NCBI RefSeq assembly: GCF_947179515.1
Contig: NC_067474.1
Coordinates: forward strand, 97,274,324 to 97,338,323
DNA: 64,000 nt
Direction of reading: 5' to 3'
Source: Apodemus sylvaticus
Taxonomy: Eukaryota > Chordata > Mammalia > Rodentia > Muridae
Of this stretch, positions 23,561-36,656 are shown piece after piece. Both the position numbers and the translations under genes were made by a program. The notes beneath the pieces were generated by a model, which saw only the letters and a program-made list of their open reading frames with translations, searched no databases and had not been told where the DNA came from. Within the stretch, counting starts at the first letter, position 1, and every line of letters starts with the position of its first letter.

Positions 23561-26500
23561 AAAAATTAAAAGGACAAAAAAATTAAGGACAAGATACTAG
23601 GCAAGAAGAACCCCACTTAGTGTCATCAATTCTAAAGGTATTTGTTGACTTTACATATTATAAAGACAACACAGGGAACTACTTACTATTTGTATTTTAG
23701 TCTAAGACAACATAAGCACTTTCAAAACAGGAATATATGTTCTACATCATGGAGTAAAGGAAAAGCTGGGCCTCGGTGAAGCAGAGGCATTAGGAATTTG
23801 TGTTGTCACAAATGGAAATGATGCTGATTGTACCCTGCAGTTGACATATGGAGGGGCACTAATGAGTTCTGCATCAGTAATTCTCTCAAGGGGACAATAA
23901 AAGGAAAAGGAAAAAAAATCAATCTTGGAATATTCAATATCAAAATGAATCCGCTCCCATCTAAAGAAAGATTCCTATAAAACGCTAACAAATGTGACTA
24001 CTGAGCGGACCAAAATGGTTTCCATAAGCCAGAATGTATATTTTGTAAATTGTGTGTAAACAATACCTTATTTCACATATACAAAGCAAATTGCTACTTC
24101 TCTTAATACTATTTACCCGTGTCACAAATACTAAGCTTCCAGCTTCTTTTCATCTTCACACTCACAGAATGCACTTTATAAACACTCTCAAGAGGAAAGA
24201 AGAAAGTTAAACAACCATAATTACATTCAATTACAACTTCAGACACTTAGAAATACAGTTCTGAGAGGAAACAAGGTCTTCTCAGTTGGGAAAGGAAAGC
24301 ATAGCAAGCTACCAGTGTGTTTCAACAGTCCTAGTCACGAAGAACTAGCAGTGAGCGTGAGGAGCACTCCCAAGCCTGGAGTCCTGCTCCAGGAAAAGAA
24401 AAAATATAAATGTGCATAAAAGAAGACTTATATTCTAGAGACAAGACAACTAAGATTCAAACCCACCCGCACAGTTCAGAGTGGATATACTCTAAAAATC
24501 CTGAATACCCTACCACAACTGCAATGGACACTGTCATCAATTACCAGATGGAGAAATTCTTCAAGAAAGATAAGTAACACCCAGGACATAAAAGATAACT
24601 GACTAATTAGCTGTAATTTGGAACACTTTGCTCTGTCTTCCAATTTTAAAATCTCAGAAGTGAGCTCCCTATAAGCAGAAAGCGACAAACAGAATGAAGA
24701 GCTTCAACTGGCTACCTTACAGTTACGCCATTGTGAATTGACACACTGAAACACAGTGTGTTTGGAATATAAGTACTAAAGTGATTTTGAAATTCTCCTG
24801 TATCTATGTTCCTTTGTCCTAGGAACCAGTGTTTGTTTCAATACTGATGAAACTACAATGACTGCCACAAAATAGTTACAAGGATTAAGACTTTAGGGAT
24901 ACCGTAGTTTCTGTTATTTTTGCTTCTTAGTATATTTTGGTTTTAGAGTAATAAAAAAAAATTGTAGAAGAAAAATTTATGAACCAATCACCTAGCATTT
25001 CTAAATTTGATCCCACAGGTTTCTTTGTGGGATTCTGTTTGGAACATATAAACTTCATTCTTCTGGTTTAATAACAGCAAGTTAGAGGCCTTGCAAAGGG
25101 CCTTGTGTTATCTCCAGGGGAAGTGGAAGCCGGGTACCTGGCTGCTCTCTTGTACCTCAGAGGAGGCACACCAGAGAGTGATTTACAACCCACTTTGTGT
25201 ATAATCAGCAGAAACAAAAGATGACAACAAGCACAAAGGCCTTTCTCCTCTCTCTCCTCTCAGGAGAATTCAGAAAGGGAGGGCAAGTGGGCATTCACTT
25301 CAGTGTCAAAGGGCTTCCAGAAAACACATTGTCTATAGAGAGGAAATGTACCAGAGTTCCTCCCCTGTCTCTCTGTTTGCCTCTCCTTCTCTCTCTCCTC
25401 TCTCTCTCCCTCTGTCTCCCTCACACACCCACACATACACACACAAAAACACTACATTTTTATGCGTCTACTTAGGATACATATAAAACTGTTAGGCATT
25501 AGACTTTTAAAAAGACAACATTAAACCAACCCAAATTGCAAAGGGATGCAGTGCCAAGTATTTGGAGGTGAGTGGATGGGACTGGAGGATGTGCAGAAGA
25601 ATGAGGAAAGAAAAAGAGACGCAGGAATGATAACTTGGGGGTGATGTGTTACGGAGGGTGGGGCTCACAGGGCCAGGGATGACTCCACTTAAAATTTAAT
25701 TTTCCTTTTAAATATGAAACATTCATGTAAGCTTTTGCCTGACAGGCATCATGAAAGTCACAGCCCAAATAAACAAAGTAACTTCTATGTCAGCTCAAGG
25801 CTTCTCAGTTAAGCTGGCTATAAGCCCAGATCAGTTCTGAATCACTGAGAGTGTTCTGGTGCTTTCTAGTCCAGCAATGATGAAAGGGATGAGGAAACCA
25901 ATCAGAAGAACCTGAAAAAGAATGGATATACAAATTTGGACATGAAAAATAGAATGGAGGAAAGAGGTAATAAGGAGTAAATTCCTTTAAGAGGACTCGG
26001 GGGCATGCTGGGTGCAAGAACCGTTACATTCCAAGCCAGAGGGAAACGGAGCAGCACTGGAGGATGCCAAACAGCGGGAGGAAAAACCACACATATAACA
26101 CAAGTTCAGGAAAGCCATTAAGTGAAACAGCTCCTACAATAAGCTAGCCTGGATCTCTTGTGAGAAAGAGAGAGCAAAGAAATAAGATGTCCCAAGACTG
26201 TGAAGGTGAAGACTCAGGCAAGGTGCACTGTGCCAAGTACACGAATACAAAAACAGAAATGGTGAGGGGAGCTCGAGAGGCTGGGTGTGCACCTACCTTG
26301 CATCTTAATTTCTTAACTGAAGATTTAACTAAAGAAATAGTGTAGGTCTCTAAGCATAGGCCTCTATATCTCTCAGTGCTAGATTACTAAGCACTAGACC
26401 CCTAAGCTAATACTGTCAAGGGCCAAGCATACAGAACATAAAACAGAAAGATCAATGTTCTGCTTCCTCATGAGAAAGCAGTTCATGTGGTCATTTTTCT

Positions 26501-27514
26501 AGTAAGGAAAGGCAGAAATGTATCCATTCATACAGAAGATTTAGATGAGACTTGAATGTACCAAGAGGAATTAGATAATGATGGGAAAGGATTCTAGAGG
26601 AAGAATATAGGCTGGGACAGGTGATACTCTGGAGTCACGTGACTCTACTAGCCATCAGTTGGCAGAAGTTGACAAAAATGGAAGATGACTTGGAGGTAGA
26701 GACAGTGTGCTTCAGGAATGAGGAGGACTTAGGAGCCCATCTACCCAGCTAAACATCCCAGGAGATGGGCTCCTAGTTCTGTGCAGGAGCTACTTGTACA
26801 GGTTCAGTAACAGGAGAGTTTCACAGCCACAAACAAGAACACCTTGTTTTTATGCTGTAAAGGCAGGGACAAATGGTGAGTCTCTCTTCTTTGTGACACC
26901 CTGAGGAGTTTAATGGCCCATTAATAATGCTAAAATTGCATAATCTTTCTTCTAGAGTACTTAAAGGGCTTTAGAGCTAATACTTATTAATTCTCACATT
27001 AGACAAATAGAGAGAACCTCCTTTGAATATTTTCCCTTTAAAGAAAACTGAGGCTTATCACCATAGTTCCCTTCTATGTTTGATAAATGAACATGGACAG
27101 TTGAAATTGAGACAAATGCTTTAGCTACTATAGTAACACCCATCTTCACTAGAGAAATCCTACCTTGTGATACAGTTCATCTTATGCCTTTCAATTCTCA
27201 ATCTACCTGGGTATTATTAGCACTAAAGGAAGTAAGGGCAGAGCCATTTTAACCTGTGTCATGAGTAGAAGTTTTAAAAATTATTTCTTAAAATGTGTAC
27301 AGAATTGAACTGGTTTTAACTGGATCCACTCACTCTTTTAATTCAGTATTTTAGAAACTAAACATCAAAGTTGTTGCTTACTAGTATGTATACACTGTCA
27401 TGTTTTATAGCTAATATTTAATGAGAACTCATGTATGTTTACCTGTGTCCAATATTTCTGTGATCAATGAAGAACCCCAACCATCACACGGACTGGCAAT
27501 AAAGTTCTTAGCCA
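23561..27514. other. Bnc2: Unique intron
   Basis: About 4 kb, mainly unique, with a CT/CA-rich stretch at 25368-25448. Possible MIR-like remnants near 26990-27065 (GAAAACTGAGGCTTATCACC) are too weak to call. Confidence 0.55.
25368..25448 (+). repeat. CT-rich then CA-rich low-complexity tract
   Basis: CTCTCC and CTCTGT units are followed by CACACACCCACACATACAC. The open frames across it are low-complexity. Confidence 0.85.
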
Positions 27515-27655
27515 AGTGGGGATAGCACTCACCTTTAAGCACAGCACCTGGGAGGCAGAGACAGGATCTCTGTGAGTTCAAGGCCAGCCTGATCTATAGG
27601 GCAATTTTCAGGACTACACAGAGAAACCCTGTCCCTTAAAACTAAAAAACAAAGA
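27515..27655 (+). mobile_element. B1 SINE
   Basis: GCCAAGTGGGGATAGCACTC, GTGAGTTCAAGGCCAGCCTG and CACAGAGAAACCCTGTCCC. A good B1 with a moderately A-rich end. Confidence 0.9.
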
Positions 27656-28654
27656 AGAAAACAGAAATCCCTTAAGAGATTCTATGTCCTCAAATCTAAG
27701 CTGTAACTTCTTGCCCCTTATCTCCTTTTCTTTCTGCATCTGTATGAGAGGAATACCTGTGTAAGGATGGTGAGGTTGGTAAGAAGGCACACGGGACACT
27801 TTTCTGAGCATCAAGAGGATGCACGTCCACTGGCACCCACAAAAACAGCACCCAGCACATCTCTCCCATGACATCTCAGAAGTTTGAGATATTAAGGGAA
27901 GAAGTTTAACAATGACAGAAACTTCAAATGTGGTAGTACAGCAATAGGAAAAACTAAAAATCTTACCCAGCCTCACTAGAGTCCAACACTGCCAATTTCA
28001 GAAGGTTCTTGCTCTTGCAGTGTTGTTACAAGAAAAGAAAGACTTGTTTCAGCTCTGAAGGGCTGACCTATTGAAGTCTTCACCATGCAAAGTGATTACA
28101 GCACATTTCCCCCTCTGCTCTCTTGAACTAGCCAATCCTCCAAAAAGATAAAATATAACGCCAATTTCTGAGTGTTCTATGACACTAATGGCTTGTCTTT
28201 TAAATGAGAAAGCTGAATTCTTAGGAAGCATAACTGAATTACATCTAAAGAAACTTAACCCTCTGGGGGACATGCTTTTTTGACTGACAACCAGCAGCAC
28301 ACACTGGCGGCCCGCAGTGTACCTGCCCTGCTGAGCTTCAAGTACAGAAAGCCAGATTAACAGTGGAGAAAAAGCTCTCCAGATGATAATTTCACTTAGA
28401 AATAGACACAACTACCAAGGAAAGACAAAGAGCATTCACTGAAGTGTAAGATCCAAACCTCCCCCAAACATCACATATGCTGTAAAAGATAGTGGGGATG
28501 CCAGAAGAAACAGAACTGTGTGATAGAGAGCTGAAAAGATCAAGGAATGATATGTCCCAATTCACACCCGCTTCCAACATTAGCAGGAAACTGATGTAAG
28601 GGACAGACACCACCATGTGGATGAAAATCCCTACGATAAGATAATCTAGGCCAA

Positions 28655-28745
28655 TGTCCTGGCAAACTCCCATAATCTCAGCACTTGGGAGGCTGGGGCA
28701 GGAGGATTACCCTCTGTAGTCTAGCCTTTCTCTAAACAAGCAAAA
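28655..28745 (+). mobile_element. B1-related fragment
   Basis: CTCCCATAATCTCAGCACTT then GGGAGGCTGGGGCAGGAGGA is B1/7SL-like. The right half is heavily decayed. Confidence 0.7.
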
Positions 28746-28827
28746 GAACAATGAAAGAAATGGCAAGTCTCCTTGAACTGAGCCACTGTACTCAGGTTCT
28801 CTGCTTGGCTTTCCATAATAATCAAGA

Positions 28828-28935
28828 ATCAGGATGGCCAGACGTGGAGGAGGCACAGGTCTGTGATTCCAGCATGTGAGGGGCTGGGCTGGATTCAAGC
28901 TCACGGCAGACCCAGGATACAAAGCAGAGGAAGAA
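28828..28935 (+). mobile_element. B1-related fragment (old)
   Basis: GGCCAGACGTGGAGGAGGCA, TGTGATTCCAGCATGTGAGG and GATTCAAGCTCACGGCAGAC follow B1 order, poorly conserved. Confidence 0.6.
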
Positions 28936-30472
28936 AGAATCAGGATGATGGTGCTGTTTACAAAGGTGTTCACATCAGAAGGCAAGATATCTATTACATA
29001 TTTTACTTATAGACACACAAAAACAGAAGCAATCAATTAGGTTCTCTTTTCTTTCTCCCTAAATTTAACACTATTGGAAAGGAGAGGGTTGACTGAAAAA
29101 TGCATGCATGCTTTGTGTCCAGTTGAAATGAAATGTGTCACATCTCAAAGTTAGGAGCACAAAGAACACAAGTTACCACTGAACCATCTACATGAATCAT
29201 TGATTGTTCTTAAAAAATAAAGTAGCAGTTGATGGCTTAAGAAATAAAATACAGTCAGCAAATAGTACTAGATTCAACATACAAATGGCTAACTGGAGAT
29301 GCAAACACTTCTGAAGAACCCTGACGCCCCATTTGAAATTAGTTAAAGCTGGCAATCAAGAGTGAGCCTAAAGAGGGGTTCCACTAATCAGAGGAGACCC
29401 AGTTATCTGAATGAGAGAGCCAGAGACTATAGCTTGTGGCCAAAGAGCAAGAAATTGTGCCCAAAGAGTAACGGACCTAGCTGATTTCCTCTGAATACAA
29501 AACTTGAACTTGAAAAAAGTTAAGAGGAGAAAGGATGCAGAGGCGCTCGGACCTGCTGTTCCATACTGTAGAATCTTGGTTTTCAGTCTCCTCGGCTGTA
29601 CCTTACTGCCTTGTAGATAATCAATTCTACAAAGTATCCACTAGGCCCTCGCACAAATGTTAAGTGATAACCACTTAACTTATAAGTGTGGCTATTCCTC
29701 ACTTAAAACAGTGCCACACCCACCAATGGTCACATGTGTTCTCCTATATTAAATGGAATTTTCCCCACAAATCATCTATTAAAGTTCTTCTTAGACCTTG
29801 AAGAATCCAAATTTGACCTGTTCTTCAGTTTTATTTTCTCTTTCCTCAAGAATACTTAGCCTAGAATCTAATGAGTCTATCCGATGTCTCTGATGTGCTG
29901 GCCTGGCTCTCCTCACTGGACAGAAGGCTCTGGCTGTCGCCACCCTCCCCCACCACACACCCACACACACAAATACACATTCTGCTTTAGAAGTCTCTGT
30001 ATTTTCCAGTGACAACTACTATACGAGATCCCCTGATGCTGAGGAGAAAGGGCTCTCCTCCTCCCGAGCTCTCTAAGACACATTAGGTAGGCACTCACTG
30101 GCCATCCTTAAATTTTAAGCCAGGTTTTCTATTACTAAGAGCAATAACTCATTTGTTCAGCTTTATTCCTCTAATGCACCTATCTCATAGCTTTCTCCAC
30201 ATCAGTAAACCAAAATATATTCAAAAAATAATGCATAAATCTCTTAAAATTCATAGTGGCACAAAAGACAATTATTTTAACTACCTGATTCTCAACATAT
30301 ACCTCTAAGGCAGTAATAGACCAATAACTGCTATTTTATATAAACTTGGAATGCAAAAAAGTCATTAGCTATGTGCATAGTACTAAAAGTTCAGTAATTA
30401 ATTCTGTGGTATCTTTCTGCTGAGATGGGTCTCATCAGATGTGGACATGACATCATTTCTTTTCTGACTAAA
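28936..30472. other. Bnc2: Unique intron
   Basis: Nothing recognised. The minus-strand frames at 29.79-30.1 kb overlap in two registers and run through a short CA-rich spot. They have no family features. Confidence 0.6.
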
Positions 30473-30629
30473 CTTTTTTTTTGTTTTGTTTTTTCGAGAC
30501 AGGGTTTCTCTATGTAGCCCTGGCTGTCCTGGAACTCACTCTGTAGACCAGGCTGGCCTCGAACTCAGAAATCTGCCTGCTTCTGCCTCCCAAGTGCTGA
30601 GATTAAAAGCATGTGCCACCACCTCCCTA
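30473..30629 (-). mobile_element. B1 SINE, near full length and fairly young, with target-site duplication
   Basis: Reverse B1 with a T-tail, GAGACAGGGTTTCTCTATGT, CTGTAGACCAGGCTGGCCTC and GAACTCAGAAATCTGCCTGC. The AGAAATC variant is typical of mouse B1. CTAAACTTTT before it and CTAAAACTTTT after it are consistent with a target-site duplication. Confidence 0.95.
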
Positions 30630-31187
30630 AAACTTTTATTTAACCTTACTACTCCCAGATATGCCTAGAACCCAACTCCACAAAGAAATCTTCCAGAGTG
30701 AGGGAAATGGACATGTCTCCCCTACAATGTAACTTAAAGTGGTCTGTTTTTAACCCCTCAAATTGTTACCCTGTGCTGAAATATAAAGTGTATGAAAATA
30801 TGAAGGCACATCAATAGCTTCCCAAATGAAATTGACTTGAGGATCAAGAACAGGGGCTTGTCTGAACCCTCCCCCCTTAACAAGTATCTGAAAATAAGTA
30901 TTGAGATTGTGATGCTTTTGGAAAGAAAGGGATCCACCCATTAAACCAGCAAGCAATTAAACAATTGAAATTGGAAGAGATTTCTAATATGCAATGATAT
31001 AAAAGTAGCTTACAGCCTATTTGGGATGAAGCTCCACCCTTAATCAGCTTTGAATTTGTTTCAAACGAGAGGAAATTAAACTGCAATTTGTGGGCCAAAT
31101 GCAGCCCTGTTGCCTACCAGTTGAATAGTTACTGCAGAAATCATATATGGACCTGATGTCCACAGAAAAGGCCTGTCACCCAACCCA
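30630..31187. other. Bnc2: Unique intron
   Basis: No repeat or coding feature seen. Confidence 0.6.
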
Positions 31188-31402
31188 TCCTTTGTGTTTC
31201 AATCAGGCAGGATTTCATGTAGCACAGGCTAACCTCAGTCTTGCTAAAAAGTCAAGAGTAATCTTGAACTTCTAACACTTCTGTCTCTACCTCTCAAGTG
31301 CTAGACTTCTATAGCATGCTCTACCACACTAAAAATATTGTTGACTCTCCAACACAAGGCTCCCATGCTAGGTAGATACTCTACTGACTGACCTACACCC
31401 CA
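31188..31402 (-). mobile_element. ID_B1 (B4-family) composite SINE, reverse orientation
   Basis: A reverse B1-like part (CTCTACCTCTCAAGTGCTAG, later CTCTACCACACT) is followed by a reverse ID-like part (AAGGCTCCCATGCTAGGTAG, then TGACCTACACCCC). The pair in this order is the B4-family composite. Confidence 0.72.
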
Positions 31403-31686
31403 AACTCACTCCCCCAGTATTTAAATCAATGCAGAAATTAGGCCTCCTTACTAAGCAATATCACTTTCATGAATTCATCATTAGGAAAAAAGCGTAGAAA
31501 TCCAAGCAAGGACATTCATACTGCGGTACAATTCTTTATTTTTAAAATAGTCTAATAACCAAGAACTGACTGAATCAATTGTTATACAATAGTACAAGAC
31601 TAGATTAAAAAAATAGTTTCTCTGTCTCCCTCTCACATCTTACCCTTCCTCTTTTTCTCCTTCTTTCCCATCTTCTACTCTCTCTT

Positions 31687-33616
31687 AGAAGAGTAGAGTT
31701 CAACTCAACTAGAGAAATCCTACAACTGATAAACAACTTCAGCAAAGTGGCAGGTTATAAAATCAACTCAAGCAAATCAGTAGCCTTCAAATACTCAAAG
31801 GATAAGCAGGCTGAGAAAGAAATTAGGGAAATTACACCCTTCACAATAGCCACAAACAGTATAAAGTACCCTGGTGTGACTCTGACCAAACAAGTGAAAG
31901 ATCTGTATGACAAGAACTTCAAGACTCTGAAGAAGGAAATGGAAGAAGAACTCAGAAAATGGAAAAATCTCCCATGCTCATGGATTGGCAGGATTAATAT
32001 AGATACAGATTCAACACAATACCCATCAAAATCCCAACTCAGTTCTTCATAGAGTTAGAAAGAGCAATTCTCAAATTTATCTGGAATAAGAAAAAACCCA
32101 GGATAGCTAAAACTATTCTCAACAACAAAAGAAATTCTGGTGGAATCAGTATCCCTGACCTCAAGCTATACTACAGAGCAATAGTGTTAAAAACTGCATG
32201 GTATTGGTACAGTGACAGGCAGGCAGATCAATGGAATAGGATTGAAGATCCAGAAATGAACCCACACACCGATGGCCACTTGATCCTTGACAAAGGAGCT
32301 GAAAACATCCAGTGGAAAAAGATAGCCTTTTCAACAAATGGTGCTGGTTCAACTGGAGGTCAGCATGCAGAAGAATGCAAATTGATCCATCCTTATCTCC
32401 TTGTACTAAGCTCAAATCCAAATGGATCAAGGATCTCCACATAAAGCCAGACACTGAAGCTAATAGAAAAGAAACTGGGGAAGACCCTTGAGGACCTCGG
32501 TACAGGGGGAAAGTACCTCAACAGAACACCAATAGTGTATGCTCTAACATCAAGAATTGACAAATGGGACCTCATCAAATTACAAAGTTTCTGTAAGGCA
32601 AAGGACACCATCAAAAGGATAAATAGGCAACCAACAAATTGGGAAAAGATCTTCACCAACCTTACATCTGATAGAGGGCTAATATCCAATATATACAAAG
32701 AACTCAAGAAGTTAGACCACAGAAAGCCAAATAACCCTATTAAAAAATGGGGTACAGAGCTAAAACAAAGAATTTTCACCTGAAGAACTTCAGATGGCTG
32801 AGAAGCATCTTAAAAATGCTCAACTTCATTAGTCATTAGGGAAATGCAAATCAAAACAACCCTGAGATTTCACCTTACACCATTCAGAATGGCTAAGATT
32901 AAAAATTCAGGAAACAGCAGGTGTTGGCAAGGATGTGGAGAAAGAGGATCACTCCTCCACTGCTGGTGGGGTTGCAATTGGTACAACCACTCTGGAAATC
33001 AGTCTGGCGGTTCCTCAGAAAACTGGGCATGTCACTTCCGGAGGATCCTGCTATACCACTCCTGGGCATATACCCAGAGAATTCCTCAGCAGGTAATAAG
33101 GATACGTGCTCCACTATGTTCATAGCAGCCCTATTTATAATAGCCAGAAGCTAGAAAGAACCCAGGTATCCCTCAACGGAAAAATGGATGCAAAAAATGT
33201 GGTATATATACGCAATGGAGTCCTGTTCAGCCATTAGAAGCAATGAATTCATGAAATTCTTAGGCAAATGGATAGAGCTGGAGAACATCATACTAAGTGA
33301 GGTAACCCAGTCTCAAAAGATTAATCATGGTATGCACTCACTAATAAGTGGATATTAGCCTAGAAAATTGGAATACCCAAGACATAATCCACATATCAAA
33401 TGATGTATAAGAAGAACGGAGGAGTGGCCTGGTTCTGGAAAGACTCAGTGTAGCAGTATAGGGCAAAACCAGAACAGGGAAGTGGGAAGGGGTGGATGGG
33501 AGAACAGAGGGAGGGAAGAGGGCTTATGGGACTTTCAGGGAGTAGGGGGCCAGGAAAGAGGAAACATTTGAAATGTAAATAAAAAATATATAGAATAAAA
33601 ATAAATAAATAAATAA

Positions 33617-33647
<31 letters not shown>

Positions 33648-33663
33648 AAGAAGAGTAGGGTTC
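31687..33663 (+). mobile_element. 5'-truncated murid L1 with target-site duplication
   Basis: Direct repeats AGAAGAGTAGAGTTC (31687-31701) and AGAAGAGTAGGGTTC (33649-33663), 14 of 15 identical, flank the insert. Inside is the C-terminal part of L1 ORF2 (late reverse-transcriptase region to the C-terminal end), stopping near 33358. A short 3' UTR follows, then an A-rich tail expanded as (AAAT)n at about 33595-33648. ORF1, the endonuclease and most of the reverse transcriptase are missing. The ORF2 remnant is dead: a deletion of about 30 bp near 31998 and single-base indels (e.g. near 32762) break it into short frames on plus. Typical of target-primed insertion that stopped early. Confidence 0.96.
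31747..33358 (+). pseudogene. Broken L1 ORF2 C-terminal remnant
   Basis: Successive open pieces at 31747-32052, 32184-32444, 32535-32783 and 32844-33154 on plus all read as consecutive parts of L1 ORF2, including the late Cys/Trp-rich region. The pieces sit in different frames because of small deletions and insertions, with several stops. The minus-strand frames opposite are shadows. No function is expected. Confidence 0.92.
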
Positions 33664-33828
33664 TAGAAACTAACCCTAGGCCATGAGAGTACTTAGCACA
33701 CACACTAAGTTTTATTCCCTATCCTGCTAATGAAAGACACATCTAAGGCACTCTTGTGTTTTAAGACCACAAAAACATACAACATAAACAGCAGAATCAT
33801 TTAAAGTAGCTCTAATGTTCCAAACTTG

Positions 33829-33890
33829 AGAGATAGAGATAGAGATAGGTAGATAGATAGAGAGACAGAGAGACACAGAGAGACAGAGAA
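33829..33890 (+). repeat. Degenerate (GATA)/(GACA) repeat
   Basis: GAGATAGAGATAG, TAGATAGATAG and GAGACAGAGAGACAC in succession, purine-dominated. Confidence 0.9.
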
Positions 33891-34101
33891 TGTGTATGTA
33901 TGTAATGAAAAGATGTTAAACAAAAGGTTCATAAAATAACCACATACATGGTGGCACTAATTTTTTTCTCCCTGGTTTTCCTAATTATATTTGTATCTTT
34001 GTATCCTTCCTGTCAAAGTCATGTAAAAAAAATGAGACTATTAAATAGCAAAAGAAATGTCTACAATTTAAACCCTTCCTTTAATTCAGAAATTAAGAAG
34101 G

Positions 34102-34240
34102 TATTCAGGTAGTGGTGGAGGTGCACACCTTTAATCCCAGCACTCAGGAGGCAGAGGCAGACTGATCTCTAAGTTCTAAGCCAGCCAGGGCAACACAGAG
34201 AATCCCTGAAAAACAACATCAACAGCAACAGCAAGAAGCC
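34102..34240 (+). mobile_element. B1 SINE
   Basis: GTGCACACCTTTAATCCCAG, CACTCAGGAGGCAGAGGCAG and ACACAGAGAATCCCTG, ending in CAACAGCAA-type units. Confidence 0.92.
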
Positions 34241-35639
34241 CACACAAGCCAGAACTAAGAAGCACAGAAGGGCGCCTTCTTGGGGTGGAGGAGTTGTTCT
34301 TGTTGTGGTTTGGTTGAGTAGTGAGTTTGGGGGTTTGTTGTTGTGTTTTAGTTTATTCTTTTTCTTTGTTTTAAAGACTGCAAGTAGCTAAGGCTCACAG
34401 AAACCCTGCACATTCATGAACTTGTACCTCTGCTACTTGGGGCAACCTGAACAATGACTAAAGCCCTTCCTTCATAAAGCACACGTGGAGTAGACAGGGG
34501 AGGAAAGGTTAACAGAATCACTCCTTGATGGGAATATATTAATTCGATCAGTTGCTTGCTTCTGAGTTACTATAAAAGGGTTCATAAAGTACCCAAAAGC
34601 CACACACAAGTTTAGAATTATGGCGCTCGGTGACTGAGTCCAAGTGAAGAGCAGGAATAGTGAGATTTCTCTCCAGCTTAACTTCCTGCAGCACAAGTCC
34701 GCTTCTACACAAGTGTCCTGGTTAGGGTTTCAGTAATCACTGAAAAGCCAAGCATTATATCACGCATGCAGTAAGAACCTGGCACCATAGGCGATGACCA
34801 TATGCTGGCAGAATACCGCTAAGGACTAGAAACTGTAACTTGACAAAAGAGGACCATGACAGCAGCCACACAGCTCTCCAGTTCTGTGCCACACATCACA
34901 GCCCTCTTTCCTAAGTCCCACACTATGAGACTTAGTCAAGCCTCAGAAAGAGTCCATGCTTTCCCAGTCAGAGCAATATCCCAGATATAGTACGCGAATG
35001 GGTCCTCCCTGTGTTCACAGGAGAGAAATCGTATTTCTAATAAAGTACTATATAAAACCCCAATGTAAATTTATCAGGTTAGAAACTTGAAATCCATGTG
35101 TTACAAAGAGAACACAAAATTATGTCAATTACTTTTACTGACAATTTATTCAATGTAGTATGTTTTCCTCTTACCTTTATCCATCCATACATGCACATAG
35201 AGGACTGGAGAGTTTCAATCTTTTTAAATTGAAGAAGAGTCTGTATATATTCAGACACAATTAAGTAAAGAACTATGACCTGGTTTTTCAGCCTTCTTCC
35301 ATACTAAAATTATGTTACTACTATAGATTATCTAAATCTGCATACCTTGATATTAAACATACAAAAAGTTGTACAATGAAAAAAGTTGCTATTCTTAGGT
35401 ATTTTCTCTTACAGAGAAGCTTCCTCTATAAATATTACAGTGATATCACTCAAGTCAAATAAACGTTTCAATTCTCAGGCCCCATGACCTGAAGTACAGA
35501 GGAATGAAGGTACTGTTTTTCTATAACCACGTCTTCATGCACCAAGACGGAGGTCTAATAGACAGGATTCAATAGCTCTCATCCCATATATAACTACTCT
35601 GACTTATGAGTTCCTTGAATCACACCCCTTTAAAATTTG
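34241..35639. other. Bnc2: Unique intron
   Basis: Nothing recognised apart from T/G-rich low complexity at about 34.30-34.37 kb. Confidence 0.6.
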
Positions 35640-36656
35640 CCTTCGAAGTGTCAGAGTAGGAGAGGCTAAATAACAAGGAGGGCTCTAGGTGGAATGTATG
35701 GCTCTGGGAAGGTGAAGTGGGACAGATGTTGTGAGTGGACTGAGGGCATGTGTGGATGGGAGTAGGAGATCCCGTGAAGGAGAGGACAGCAGAGGGAGAC
35801 AGTACAGAAAGACATGAATGGAACTTGGGGTACTTGGTGGGGGGCTATATAAAAACCTGGTGCAATGGAAAATTTCCAGAACTTATGAGGATGACCCTAG
35901 GAAGAACTCCTTGTTATGAAGGCTACAAAGCCTGATCTGGCTAACTTCTGTAAGTAGGCAGGGCGTCCAGTGGTGAGACTAGCCTACTACAGGACACCAA
36001 CCCAGCCACATAACCTTTGACCTACAACCTTTCCTGTCTGCAAGATGTATTGGTGCAATAGTGGTTCAGAACTTATGGGGGTGGCCAAGCCGTGACTGGT
36101 CTAATGATACCCTGCTAAGGCAATGGTCATCAGAGAGGCTTTTTGAACCTGATGAGAATGGATGGAGACTACATTATGGATGGAGAGCAATCCTGGGGAG
36201 GTGTGGGTGGGGTAGTATGTGGTAGGAAGAAGAACTATGGGGGCCAGAAGAACATGGCCCATAGAACCAACTAAGCAGGGCTTATAGGGGCTCACAGAGA
36301 CTGAAGCTACAATCACAGAACTTGAATGGGCCTGTGCTATGTCCTCTGCATATACCTTGTAGTTGTTTAGTTTGGGGTTTCTGTAGGAATCTTAACAGTG
36401 GGAATAGGGGTGTTTGTCTCTCTTTTGTCTGTTCTTGGGACTCTTTTCCTCCTACTGAATTGCCTTGTCTAGCATTGATATAAGTGTTTGTGCCTGGTCT
36501 TATTGCAACTTGTTATGCCATGTTTGGCTGATATCCCTGGGAGGCCTGTTCTTTTCTGAAGGGTAATAGAGGAGCAGTGGATCTAGGGGAGAGGAGCTGG
36601 GAGGAACAGAGGGAAAGGAAGAACTGTATGAGAGAAGAATAAATAAAAAAGAAAAA
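35640..36656 (+). mobile_element. Old Lx-type L1 3' end (3' UTR fragment)
   Basis: Landmarks I recognise from rodent Lx/L1 3' UTRs occur in order: GCTATATAAAAACCTGGTGC, ACCTTTGACCTACAACC, TTCAGAACTTATGGGGGTGG, GGGGCTCACAGAGACTGAAG, CTGAATTGCCTTGTCTAGC and GAGGAGCTGGGAGGAACAG, then an A-rich end GAATAAATAAAAAAG. No ORF2 is retained. The open frames at 35750-35935 and 36101-36316 are chance frames in the UTR. Confidence 0.85.

Noticed and set aside
27614..28411. Two 120-codon minus frames, 27614-27976 and 28049-28411
   Set aside because: The first runs into a B1 element. Neither shows family features or splice signals worth calling.
32393..32779. 128-codon minus frame in the L1
   Set aside because: Antisense shadow of the L1 ORF2 remnant.
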